Source: CAIMUS01 sp963708455 (GTDB lineage Bacteria; Pseudomonadota; Gammaproteobacteria; Competibacterales; Competibacteraceae). From it: a stretch of DNA of 64,000 nt. Below, in pieces: positions 10,080-18,977 of this stretch. Position numbers and translations under genes: made by a program. Position 1 is the stretch's first letter. Each line of letters opens with the position of its first letter. The notes beneath the pieces are model-generated. The model was not told where the DNA came from, ran no database searches, and saw only the letters and a list, made by a program, of their open reading frames with translations. Location of the stretch: contig CAVPSQ010000005.1 in the NCBI GenBank assembly GCA_963708455.1, positions 558,001 to 622,000 of the forward strand, read 5' to 3'.

Positions 10080-11243
10080 GTGACTGACAGCTTCGAGGCG
10101 CTGAACGTCAATGAGCCGGAATTGGCGAAACTTCGCGGCGCACTGCGGGAGTTCCTGATCGCCGACCGCGCCGAATTCGGCTGGCAGCCGGCAGTCGACG
10201 CATGGCTGTCTAAATGGGACGAAGCCTTCAGTGCGCGCTTGGGAGATGCCGGCTTTCTGGGGCTGACGATTCCTCCGGAGTACGGCGGCCAGGGGCTGGG
10301 CCACCTACATCGCTATGTGGTGACCGAGGAACTACTGGCGGCCGGTGCACCGGTTGCCGCACACTGGATTGCCGACCGTCAGGTGGGGCCGGGTCTGCTG
10401 TCGTACGGCACCGAGGAGCAGCGTCAGCGGATACTGCCCAGAATCGCTGCGGGACGGTACTTCTCAGCGATCGGCATGAGCGAGCCACAGGCGGGATCGG
10501 ATCTGGCGGCCGCCGCGATGAAGGCGGTTCGCACCGACGGCGGCTGGATCCTCTCCGGGAAGAAGGTATGGACAAGCGGGGCGCACCTGGCCCACCAGGT
10601 GGTCGTACTGGCCCGCACCAGGCCACTGGATACCGCGCACCGGCACGCCGGATTCAGCCAGTTCATCGTGCCCACCGACTCCCCCGGACTTGAGATCAGC
10701 CCTATCGTGTTGCTCACCGGCGAACACCATTTCAATGAGATCGCCTTCGACGAGGTGTTCATCGACGACACCAATCTGCTCGGAGCCGAAGGGGACGGCT
10801 GGCGGCAGGTGACGGCCGAATTGTCTTTTGAACGCAGCGGCCCCGAACGAATCCTCAGCACCGCGCCGATGATCACCGCACTGGTGCGATTGCTGGCCGG
10901 CCAGAAGAACCTCGACGACCACGCCGCAGCAGCCGTGGGTGATCTGCTGGCCAGGCTGATCTCCCTGCGGCAACTGTCGGTGTCGGTGGCGCGGGCATTG
11001 GCCGACGGGCGCCCGCAGATCAATGAGGCCGCACTGGTCAAGGATCTGGGCACCCGCTTCGAACAGGAATCGGTACAGCTGGCCGCCGACCTGCTCAGCT
11101 ACGTCGACACCGATGCACCCGGCCGGGCGGCGGTGGCGGATCTTGTGGAGGTGGCGGGCCTGCATGCGCCGATGTTCACCCTTCGCGGCGGCACGAACGA
11201 AGTGCTGCGCGGCATGGTGGCCAAGGGCATGGGGGTCCGATGA
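10080..11243 (+). CDS. Acyl-CoA dehydrogenase, alpha-type subunit
   Basis: An intact FadE-type flavoprotein of 387 residues. The FAD/acyl region has SAIGMSEPQAGSDLAAA and GWILSGKKVWTSGAHLAHQV. The C-terminal motif LRGGTNEVLRGMVAKG matches the family signature GGTNE. It would introduce a trans-2 double bond into an acyl-CoA. Its end overlaps the start of the next dehydrogenase (ATGA). That partner is shorter and lacks the signature. Such pairs form alpha2-beta2 enzymes in mycobacterial sterol side-chain catabolism, so a heteromeric enzyme is inferred here. Confidence 0.85.
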   Translation: MTDSFEALNVNEPELAKLRGALREFLIADRAEFGWQPAVDAWLSKWDEAFSARLGDAGFLGLTIPPEYGGQGLGHLHRYVVTEELLAAGAPVAAHWIADRQVGPGLLSYGTEEQRQRILPRIAAGRYFSAIGMSEPQAGSDLAAAAMKAVRTDGGWILSGKKVWTSGAHLAHQVVVLARTRPLDTAHRHAGFSQFIVPTDSPGLEISPIVLLTGEHHFNEIAFDEVFIDDTNLLGAEGDGWRQVTAELSFERSGPERILSTAPMITALVRLLAGQKNLDDHAAAAVGDLLARLISLRQLSVSVARALADGRPQINEAALVKDLGTRFEQESVQLAADLLSYVDTDAPGRAAVADLVEVAGLHAPMFTLRGGTNEVLRGMVAKGMGVR

Positions 11244-12276
11244 CGGTCTTGAGTGGTGGAGTTTTCGGCAGCGCCACCGATGATCTCACCGATCTTCGGG
11301 CTCTGGTGGATGACATCGGGGCGCGCTCGTTCGAGTCCCGTATCGGTCAGCGCGGTCTGCCTGATTCATTCGATCGCAGTGCGTGGGAGCATCTCGAGGG
11401 CGCCGGGCTCACCAGGTTGGACAGCACCGTCGACTCCGGCGGCGGCCCGGCCGAGGTCGCGGTAGTGCTGCGCGCACTGGCCCGCCACGCAGTGAGCGTG
11501 CCCGCGGCCGAAACCGACGTGCTCGCCTGCTGGGTGGCGGGCCGTGCCGGACTCGAGGTTCCGCAGACCGGTCCATTGACGATCGCCACCACACTCGACG
11601 CGGTGCCGTACGCGTCCGATGTAGCCGCCGTTGTGCTGGCACTGCCCGACGGGGGCGGACTTCGGGTAGCAGTATGCGATCCGGCCGATCTGTCAATCAC
11701 CAAGGGGCACAACGGTGGTGGCGAGCCTCGCGATGCGATCATCACGCACCTGCCGTCAGATGCATTCGTCGTCGTCGAGGATGCTGCGGCGGAGTTGGTG
11801 CGGCGCGGTGCCTGGGTGCGCTGCATGCAGGTCATCGGCGCACTCGACGCGGCCGTCGAGTTCTCGGTGGCCCACACCCGCGAACGCGAGCAGTTCGGCC
11901 GTCCGCTCAGTGCGTTTCAGGTGGTGCAGCACTCGCTCGCGGCGATGGCCGGAGACGTGGAACGGGCCAGGGCCGCGGCCAACCTTGCCGTCGTCGCCGC
12001 TGCCGACCACGGCTTCGACAGCCCGCAGGCCGATTACGCGGTGACGGTGGCGAAAGTGACCCTGGGCCGAGTGGTGCCCGCCGTGGTGACCTCAGCACAC
12101 CAGTTGCACGCGGCGATCGGTGTGACGATCGAGCACCGACTCTGGCTGGTGACCCAGCGGGCGCGCAGTTGGATCGCCGAGTTCGGCGATACCGCCCACT
12201 ACGCACACCGACTGGGCCGGCTGGCGTTGGAGCCGCCGATCCCTGGGATGTCATCATCGGCAGCACGGCGGGCTAG
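11240..12276 (+). CDS. Acyl-CoA dehydrogenase, beta-type subunit, C-terminal frameshift
   Basis: About 345 residues with an acyl-CoA dehydrogenase fold: FSVAHTREREQFGRPLSAFQ is the typical helix pair of the C-terminal domain, and QLHAAIGVTIEHRLWLVTQR corresponds to the HGGIGFTWEH segment of other family members but is degenerate. It lacks the GGTNE signature. The frame runs on falsely to 12739; restoring one base near 12233 (gag[g]ccgcc) gives ADPWDVIIGSTAG and the TAG at 12274-12276. The stop lies four bases from the convergent echA1 stop, which supports this end. It is translationally coupled to the preceding dehydrogenase and probably forms its non-catalytic partner. Confidence 0.75.
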
Positions 12277-12280
12277 GAAC

Positions 12281-13060
12281 TCAGCTTCCCGTCCAATTGG
12301 GCGGCCGCTTCTCGGCGAAGGCGACCGCACCCTCCTTGGCATCTTTGGATGCGAACACCGGCATGATGATCTTGACCTGCTCGCGCCACTGGTCCTCCGG
12401 GCTCCAACTGCGCGACTCGACAATGACCCGCTTGGTGGCGGCGACGGCCAGCGGCCCATTGGCGGTGATCCGCTCGGCCAGCTCGATCGCCGCCTCCAGG
12501 GCGTGTCCCGGTTCCGCCAACACATTGACCAGACCGAGTTCGTGCGCGCGCTCGGCAGGCAGGTTGTCTCCGGTCAGCGCCAGTTCCATGGCGATCTGGT
12601 ACGGGATGCGCTGCGGCAGGCGCAACAATCCACCCCCGGCAGCCACCAGCCCGCGCTTGACCTCCGGGATACCGAACGCCGAGTTGCGGGCGGCGACGAT
12701 GAGATCGGTGGCCAGAGCCAGTTCCGTTCCGCCCGCTAACGCGTAGCCCTCGACGGCGGCGATGAGCGGTTTGACCGGTGGCCGCTCGGTGAAGCCCAGA
12801 CCGCGGCCCTTGACCGCGACGTTCTCGCCGCGGGCGAAGGCCTTGAGGTCCATCCCGGCGCAGAACGAGCCGCCGGCCCCGGTGACGATCCCCACCGACA
12901 GGCCCGGGTCGTCGTCAAGGGCGTCCGTCGCGTCCGCGAGGCCCTGACTGACCGCAGCGTTGACCGCGTTCTTGGCCTCGGGCCGGTTAATGGTGATGAT
13001 CAGGATCCGGCCGCGCCGCTCGGTCAGGACCGATCCGTCCGTAGTGGGTTCTTCGCTCAC
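12281..13060 (-). CDS. echA1: Enoyl-CoA hydratase/isomerase (crotonase family)
   Basis: An intact crotonase of 259 residues. The oxyanion-hole segments are GGSFCAGMDLKAFARG and AVEGYALAGGTELALATDLI; the second carries a catalytic-position acidic residue in GGTELALA. IPEVKRGLVAAGGGLLRLP follows as in EchA proteins. It hydrates 2-enoyl-CoA thioesters in beta-oxidation. Placement next to fatty-acid genes and between Rv0223c- and Rv0217c-type genes matches echA1 (Rv0222). It is the only minus-strand gene within the acyl-CoA island and starts 23 bases from the divergent esterase gene. Confidence 0.85.
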   Translation of the reverse strand: MSEEPTTDGSVLTERRGRILIITINRPEAKNAVNAAVSQGLADATDALDDDPGLSVGIVTGAGGSFCAGMDLKAFARGENVAVKGRGLGFTERPPVKPLIAAVEGYALAGGTELALATDLIVAARNSAFGIPEVKRGLVAAGGGLLRLPQRIPYQIAMELALTGDNLPAERAHELGLVNVLAEPGHALEAAIELAERITANGPLAVAATKRVIVESRSWSPEDQWREQVKIIMPVFASKDAKEGAVAFAEKRPPNWTGS

Positions 13061-13083
13061 CCGGCGATCGTAACGGCCGCATA

Positions 13084-13986
13084 ATGGCAGCCATGCCCAA
13101 TGAGGACATCCATCCCGAACTACGTCGCGCGGCGCGGTTCATCCCGAATTTCAAGATCCGCCCCTGGGCGCTGCCACTGGTACGGACGCTGACCAATCTG
13201 CGCAAGCCCTCGGACACCGGGATCGACGTCCTGACGCTGCCGTCGGGGGCGGGCGTGCGACTGCACCGACCGGCCAACGCCGCGGACCCGACGCCGGCAC
13301 TGCTGTGGATCCACGGCGGGGGCTACCTGTTCGGCACCGCAGCCCAGGATGACGATGTGTGCCGGCAGTACGCCGAACGCCTGGGTATCACGGTGGCCGC
13401 GGTGGACTACCGGTTGGCACCGGAGCATCCGTATCCGATACCGCTGGAGGACTGCTACAGCGTGCTGACGTGGCTGGCACGACTGCCCGGGATTGATTCC
13501 GAGCGCATCGCGATCGGCGGAGCCAGTGCCGGCGGCGGATTGACCGCGGCACTGGCATTTCTGGCGCGCGACCGCGCTGAGGTGAGACCGGTACTGCAGG
13601 TGCTCTCCTACCCGATGCTCGACGACCGCAGCGTCGATCCGTCGTTGGACGACAGCGGTTTCCGGCTCTGGAACACCGCGAGCAACCGCATCGGGTGGCA
13701 GTCCTATCTCGGTGGTGCCGACCCCGCGGTTGCAGTGCCGGCACGACGCGCGGATCTCGCCGGACTGCCGCCGGCCTGGCTGGGGGTGGGAACCCTCGAC
13801 CTGTTCCACGATGAGGATCTCGTCTATGCCGACCGCCTCAATGCCGCCGGTGTGCCCTGCGAGGTCCACGTGGTTACCGGGGCGTTCCACGGCTTCGACC
13901 GGATCGCCGCGAAGTCCTCCATCGCGCGGTCGTATTTCGACAGTCAGGCCGCGAGTCTGCGCCGCGCACTGGGGTTGGCGGGGTGA
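13084..13986 (+). CDS. HSL-family alpha/beta hydrolase (lipW-like)
   Basis: A 300-residue cytoplasmic esterase of the hormone-sensitive lipase family. The HGGGYLFG oxyanion motif lies near residue 77. The nucleophile Ser is in GGASAGGGLTAAL (near 141-150). The catalytic Asp is probably in GTLDLFHDED, and the His is in GAFHGFD. The position matches lipW (Rv0217c). Its stop overlaps the next start (GTGA), so it heads a three-gene unit with two acyl-CoA dehydrogenases. It may release a fatty acid from an ester for these enzymes. Confidence 0.85.
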   Translation: MAAMPNEDIHPELRRAARFIPNFKIRPWALPLVRTLTNLRKPSDTGIDVLTLPSGAGVRLHRPANAADPTPALLWIHGGGYLFGTAAQDDDVCRQYAERLGITVAAVDYRLAPEHPYPIPLEDCYSVLTWLARLPGIDSERIAIGGASAGGGLTAALAFLARDRAEVRPVLQVLSYPMLDDRSVDPSLDDSGFRLWNTASNRIGWQSYLGGADPAVAVPARRADLAGLPPAWLGVGTLDLFHDEDLVYADRLNAAGVPCEVHVVTGAFHGFDRIAAKSSIARSYFDSQAASLRRALGLAG

Positions 13987-15110
13987 GCGCCGTGACGTCG
14001 GTGCTGACCGAACAGCAGAGTGACCTGCGCGACGCTATCGCTGATCTCCTCGCCAAGCGTTCGCCCGAGGCGCAGGTACGGCGGCTGATGTCCGAGGACA
14101 CCGGCCATGACCCCGGCCTGTGGGCCGAGTTGGCGGCGATGGGACTGCTCGGCCTGATAATCCCCACGGAATTCGGCGGGGCCGGGGCCGGGGCGACCGA
14201 CCTTGCCGTGGTGGCCGAGCAGATGGGCCGGGTGTTGATGTGCGGGCCGTATCTCTCCAGTGCTGTACTCACGCCCTATCTGCTGCTGGCATCCGGCGAT
14301 ACCGCTGAATGCGCCGAGGTGTTGCCGCGGATCGCCGCGGGCGAACTGATTGCGACGGTGGCCTTCGCCGAGACCGGTTCGGCACGTCCACCGGTGCACC
14401 CGGCGACGACGGCGACTGCGGATGGTGACGGATGGCGGCTGACGGGTGAGAAGACCTTCGTACTCGATGCGTCAACTGCCGAGCGGTTCTATGTCACGGC
14501 CCAGCATTCCTCCGGCACAGCGATTTTCGCCGTTGAGCGCTCTACTCCGGGACTCTCGATCACACCGCTGACCACGGTCGACCAGACCCGCAAACTTGGT
14601 CAGCTGACACTGTCCACTACCGCCGCACGGCTGATCGGCCGGGCGGGGTCTGGTCAGTCGGCACTGGAGACCGCACTCGACAATGCGGCAGTGGCATTGA
14701 TCGCCGAGCAGGCCGGCGGTGCCATGCACGCCATGCAGATGGCCACCGACTACGCCCGGGTCCGCCACCAATTCGGCCGTGCCATCGGCAGCTTCCAGGC
14801 AATCAAGCACATGTGCGTCGACATGCTGCTGGAGGCGCAGTCGGCGTACTCGGCCGCCCGCCATGTCGCCGCGGCGTTCGACGCGGGTGAGCCGGACCGG
14901 GTGGCCGATCTCGCGCTGGCACAGGCCTACTGTTCGGACGCCTTCGTCTTCGTCGCAGCGACCTCTATCCAGGCCCATGGCGGAATCGGTTTCACCTGGG
15001 AACACCCGGCCCATCTCTATCTGCGTCGCGCCCGCACCGATGCCCAGATTTTCGGCGACCCGGCCTGGCACCGGGAACGCTACGTCCGGTTGAAGGAGGA
15101 GAATTCGTGA
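13983..15110 (+). CDS. Acyl-CoA dehydrogenase, beta-type subunit
   Basis: An intact FadE-type protein of 375 residues. ATDYARVRHQFGRAIGSFQA is the family's C-terminal helix, and QAHGGIGFTWEHPAHLYLRR is the segment seen in mycobacterial heteromeric partners such as FadE27. It is flanked by 4-base overlaps on both sides (esterase stop and next dehydrogenase start). With the following gene it probably forms an alpha2-beta2 acyl-CoA dehydrogenase. The substrate is unknown. Confidence 0.85.
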   Translation: MSAVTSVLTEQQSDLRDAIADLLAKRSPEAQVRRLMSEDTGHDPGLWAELAAMGLLGLIIPTEFGGAGAGATDLAVVAEQMGRVLMCGPYLSSAVLTPYLLLASGDTAECAEVLPRIAAGELIATVAFAETGSARPPVHPATTATADGDGWRLTGEKTFVLDASTAERFYVTAQHSSGTAIFAVERSTPGLSITPLTTVDQTRKLGQLTLSTTAARLIGRAGSGQSALETALDNAAVALIAEQAGGAMHAMQMATDYARVRHQFGRAIGSFQAIKHMCVDMLLEAQSAYSAARHVAAAFDAGEPDRVADLALAQAYCSDAFVFVAATSIQAHGGIGFTWEHPAHLYLRRARTDAQIFGDPAWHRERYVRLKEENS

Positions 15111-16264
15111 ACGACGACGACATCCGTGCCGAGGTCAGAAGTTGGCTGGCGGAAAATTACGATCCCGCACTGGACCGCGCCGAGTGGCGACGCCGGGTAT
15201 TCGAGGCCGGCTGGACGGTACCGAGCTGGGAACCACAGTGGTGGGGGCGTGGGCTCACCGATACCCAATCCCGGATTGTCGCAGCCGAATTCGCAGCGGT
15301 GGGTGCGCCGGGGAGCGGCTACGACCGCGCCGACATGATGGCCTGCACCCTGCACGACCTCGGTACCGATGAGCAGAAGCACCGGCTGATCCCCCCGTCG
15401 ATCCGCGGCGAGACCCGGTGGTGTCTGCTCTACAGCGAGCCGGGTGCCGGCTCGGACCTGGCCGGGTTGCGTACCCGGGCGGACCGCGACGGCGATGACT
15501 GGATCATCAACGGACAGAAGGTCTGGACCTCATTCGCCAAGACTGCCGATTACGGATTGCTCGTCGCCCGTACCGATTGGGATGTGCCCAAGCACAAGGG
15601 CATCAGCTTCTTCATCTTCCCGATGCGCCAGCCGGGCGTGGAAGTCCGGCCGATTCACCAGATCACCGGCGAGTCGGAGTTCAACGAGGTGTTCATCACC
15701 GACGCCCGGGTGCCGCACGCCAATCTGGTGGGCGAGGCCGGCGGCGGATGGGGTGTGTTGCAGTTGGCGCTGGCCTACGAACGCCGGCTGATGGGTGATC
15801 TGGCCCGGACCGCACGATCGAGCCGGGATCTCAAACCGGATGCGGACAGTCTGATCGGGATGGCCCGGGCTGCGGGCGTGCTCGCCGATTCCGCACTCCG
15901 CCAGGAGATCGCCCGGGTGGACGCCTACGCGGCGGTGAACCGGTGGAACACTCAGCGCGCCAAGACCACGACCGACCGTGCCGAGGCGGCCACCCTGATG
16001 GCCCTGGGCAAGATCGCGATGTCACGGATCCTGCACGAGACCGCTCGGGTGCAGACCGGGATCGTCGGGCCCGAGTCGATGCTGACCGGAGCGGAGAATC
16101 CGGTCGGCGACGCTGTCACCTTCCGCACTCTCAATGCCTATTTCACCTCAATCGGTGGCGGCACCGATCAGATTCAGCGCAATATCGTAGGTGAGCGCAT
16201 CCTGGGTCTACCGAAAGAGCCGGAGCCCTACCGCGACAGTGCATTCCGCGACCTGCCGCACTGA
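15107..16264 (+). CDS. Acyl-CoA dehydrogenase, alpha-type subunit
   Basis: An intact 385-residue flavoprotein. The FAD-binding segment has LLYSEPGAGSDLAGLRTRAD and IINGQKVWTSFAKTADYG. The C-terminus carries SIGGGTDQIQRNIVGERILG, the flavin-contacting signature. It ends the second dehydrogenase pair of the island. The duplicate arrangement (beta-like 13983, alpha-like 15107; alpha-like 10080, beta-like 11240) suggests two enzymes for successive or related acyl-CoA intermediates. Confidence 0.87.
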   Translation: MNDDDIRAEVRSWLAENYDPALDRAEWRRRVFEAGWTVPSWEPQWWGRGLTDTQSRIVAAEFAAVGAPGSGYDRADMMACTLHDLGTDEQKHRLIPPSIRGETRWCLLYSEPGAGSDLAGLRTRADRDGDDWIINGQKVWTSFAKTADYGLLVARTDWDVPKHKGISFFIFPMRQPGVEVRPIHQITGESEFNEVFITDARVPHANLVGEAGGGWGVLQLALAYERRLMGDLARTARSSRDLKPDADSLIGMARAAGVLADSALRQEIARVDAYAAVNRWNTQRAKTTTDRAEAATLMALGKIAMSRILHETARVQTGIVGPESMLTGAENPVGDAVTFRTLNAYFTSIGGGTDQIQRNIVGERILGLPKEPEPYRDSAFRDLPH

Positions 16265-16293
16265 CGTAAGCCGTGGAAGCGCGGGGCGCCGGG

Positions 16294-17838
16294 TCAGCGG
16301 AAGTGCAACACGTCACTTCCCCATGCCTGCCGGATATTGGCGTCGGCATCGAATTTGATGCGGTCTTCGCGGTCGATGATCAGGCACGCGCGATCAGTCT
16401 CCTGGTACGGCGTCCACTCGGGATCGTCGGGTAACCCGTTCGGCTTGGCGTTGGCCGCGAAGTTCGCCCACCGTGTCCGTATCCGCTTGGATACGGCCTT
16501 GGCGGCTTTGGCCCCGCCCAGTTTGAGCGTGACATCCTTGGGAGCGCCGAGAGTGCCCCAGACATAAGGCAATTCGGTGGCGTGTGCCGCCCCGACGAGC
16601 AGCAGCCGCATGATCGGAGTGGAGTAGTCGAAACGGTAGAGATAGACCGGTGCGACCCGACTGTGCCCTTCGGCCAGCCACACCGACGGCATCCGGAATC
16701 CCACATCGCTGGCGATACTCAACCCGCGGCCGCTACCGCGGTAACGGGCGTGGGAGGTGCCCAACTCCTTCACGGTCGGCAACGCCATATCGGGCTGTTC
16801 GGCGGCGATATCGTTGAACATTGAGGTGATGGCGCGCGGCGTGATCGGCAACAGTGGCGAGCGCATGAGGCGAAACAGTGCGGCCTCGTGCTTATTGGTT
16901 CCGATGATCAGTGGAACCGGATGGGTCAGGCCGTCTCGGGCCGACTGCACCGGATAGTCGAGCAGCAGATCACCGTCGACGACGGGTACGAAAGCGACCG
17001 TTCCCGGATTGCGCGTGGGAATCTCGTCGAAGACCTTCTTGGTCGCCGCGATCAGCGCCCGAACGTCCACTGAGGTCAACTGTTGGGCATCGGCCGCGGC
17101 GATACCCAGATGGTCGAGCACCATATGGGTGACGCGCTGGGCGCGGTCATGCTCATACACCGATGTGGCGGGCGAACTCTGGGCGATCGCGGCGGCGAAA
17201 AGCCCTTCGGCCTCGGGCACGGCGAGAAGTGCGGTCACGATGCCCGCGCCGGCGGACTCACCGAACACCGTCACCCTGGTTGGATCACCGCCGAATGCCG
17301 CGATGTTGTCGCGCACCCACCGCAATGCCGCGAGCACGTCGCGCAGACCCACGTTGGTGTCGAACCGTCGGCGGCCCCGGCCCATGCCCGAGAGGTCGAG
17401 AAACCCGAAGACCCCGAGTCGGTAGTTGATCGTCACGATGATCACGTCGCCCTCGGCGGAGAGGCGCCGCCCGCCGTAGAGCGGCTGACTGCTCGACCCG
17501 AGCACGAACGCGCCCCCGTGGATCCACACCATCACCGGTTTGCCGTCGCCGGGTTGGGTGGCCGTTGGCGCCCAGATATTCAGGTGCAGACAGTCCTCGT
17601 CCTCCGGAGCTCCGAGGTCCAGCGGGAAGGTCGGGACCGGAGGCTGCGGACAGACCGGACCGTAGCCGGTGGCATCGGCCACCTCGGTCCAGGGTTGCGG
17701 GGGCTCGGGTGCCCGGAAGCGAAGGTCTCCGACTGGAGGCGCCGCGTAGCGAATACCCTTCCACGACGCCGCCCGCCCGTCGTCGATGCCACGAACCGGG
17801 CCGTAGATGGTTTCCGCCACGGGGTTGTTGACGTTCAT
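16294..17838 (-). CDS. Type-B carboxylesterase
   Basis: An intact 514-residue carboxylesterase/lipase family protein. It starts at MNVNNPVAETIYGPVRG and shows WKGIRYAAPPVGDLRF, the DCLHLNIWAP segment, WIHGGAFVLGSS (oxyanion hole) and the nucleophile in VFGESAGAGIV (near residue 190). No signal peptide is obvious, so it is probably cytoplasmic. It hydrolyses carboxylic esters of unknown identity. A TTACCGGTAA palindrome lies 36 bases upstream of the start. Confidence 0.87.
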   Translation of the reverse strand: MNVNNPVAETIYGPVRGIDDGRAASWKGIRYAAPPVGDLRFRAPEPPQPWTEVADATGYGPVCPQPPVPTFPLDLGAPEDEDCLHLNIWAPTATQPGDGKPVMVWIHGGAFVLGSSSQPLYGGRRLSAEGDVIIVTINYRLGVFGFLDLSGMGRGRRRFDTNVGLRDVLAALRWVRDNIAAFGGDPTRVTVFGESAGAGIVTALLAVPEAEGLFAAAIAQSSPATSVYEHDRAQRVTHMVLDHLGIAAADAQQLTSVDVRALIAATKKVFDEIPTRNPGTVAFVPVVDGDLLLDYPVQSARDGLTHPVPLIIGTNKHEAALFRLMRSPLLPITPRAITSMFNDIAAEQPDMALPTVKELGTSHARYRGSGRGLSIASDVGFRMPSVWLAEGHSRVAPVYLYRFDYSTPIMRLLLVGAAHATELPYVWGTLGAPKDVTLKLGGAKAAKAVSKRIRTRWANFAANAKPNGLPDDPEWTPYQETDRACLIIDREDRIKFDADANIRQAWGSDVLHFR

Positions 17839-17873
17839 GCGGCTCGCGCGGTCCTTTCGGGTCTCGCCCGAGT

Positions 17874-17883
17874 TTACCGGTAA
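17874..17883. promoter_or_regulatory. Palindrome upstream of the carboxylesterase
   Basis: TTACCGGTAA is a perfect 10-base palindrome in the 57-base gap between the carboxylesterase start and the hotdog gene stop. GCCCG and CGGGC flank it as an offset pair. It may be an operator for the esterase. Confidence 0.25.
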
Positions 17884-17895
17884 CCGGGCAACCCG

Positions 17896-18910
17896 TTAGA
17901 ACAGCAGTGCGGAGAACCGCCAATCCAATACCGGCCGATCCGCGCCTTCACCGACCGCGTACACCAGCGAGCGCAGGCCCACCACGCCACCGCGACCTCC
18001 GGGCAACGCGCTCGGCCGACTCGACGCGCAGATCGCTGTAGAGGGTGTCGCCCTCGTGCACCGGTCCGGTGTGATCACACGACTGCCAGCCGAGAACGGT
18101 CACCAGATTGGGCATGAGTCGAGTGGCCTGGGCTAGGGCGAGTCCGATGGTGTGCCCGCCGTACACCAGGCGGGTCTTTTCCCCAGGGCCCGCTGTGCGC
18201 GAATCATGATGGGTGGCAGCGATATTCAGTGTGAGCCTGGCGAGTTCGGGGGCGGAACTGACGATATCCCCGGTGCTGCGCTGCACTGAATCGGTGATAT
18301 CGGCAGAGAAATGCGGGCCGGGCACCCGTCGGCGGAACGCATCAGCATCCCAGTGTCGAGTCGGATCGATATCGGGCGCTGCACCTGAACCGATCCGCGA
18401 CAGGTCGTCGCTGTGCCCGGTGTCGCCGGCATCGGGGCTGCACGGCAGCATCGCGCATCGATAGAAGTCGAGAACCAGCCGGCCGACGTGGTCGACCGTG
18501 GTCATCCGCAGCGCGGCCAGACCGGTGGGTGCGCGGTCGGGTTTGGCGCTGTTCTGCTTCAGGCCCACCACCTCGGTCCGGGTGAACAGGGTGTCGCCGA
18601 TCATCGGGAACCGGTGGAAGCTCAGCCCGCGGTAGAACAGGTTGGCCTTGACGCGCTGCGTCACCAGAGTGGACTGACCGATCGCCACATCGCACACCAA
18701 CCCCGGGTGGGCCAGCTGTCCGGGCTCGCCGATCACCGCATGCGCCAACTCGGCGTCCAGTGCCAACCGCAATCGATCCCCGATGATCGCCTGATGGGCG
18801 GCGGCGACACCGGCGGTGATCGTCATCGATGGAGCCCAGTCAAAGACCTGCCCCACCACCAGGTCATCGAAGTAGGGTCCATCGCTGCCTATATGGCCAT
18901 GCAGAGTCAC
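17896..18910 (-). CDS. Double-hotdog hydratase-like protein (Rv0216 type), C-terminal frameshift
   Basis: About 337 residues, equal to the length I recall for Rv0216, a double-hotdog protein structurally like (R)-enoyl-CoA hydratases but with an unassigned role. The N-terminal half has VGQVFDWAPSMTITAGVAAA. The C-terminal half has KTRLVYGGHTIGLALAQATR and DHTGPVHEGDTLYSDLRVES. The frame slips near base 18000: the continuing frame ends falsely at 17948, whereas the next frame gives ALPGGRGGVVGLRSLVYAVG and ends FSALLF at 17896. The span is 338 codons plus one base, so there is one inserted base. It is divergent from the secreted-protein gene. Confidence 0.75.
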
Positions 18911-18977
18911 AGCAATCAGTGTGTCATTCGGCTATTTGCGGACTAATCTCTTCCACACACTGAGGAAGGGATCCAGG

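Noticed and set aside
11240..12739. A 499-residue acyl-CoA dehydrogenase
   Set aside because: Residues after about 333 are antisense to echA1; a one-base correction gives a proper end at 12276, four bases from the convergent stop.
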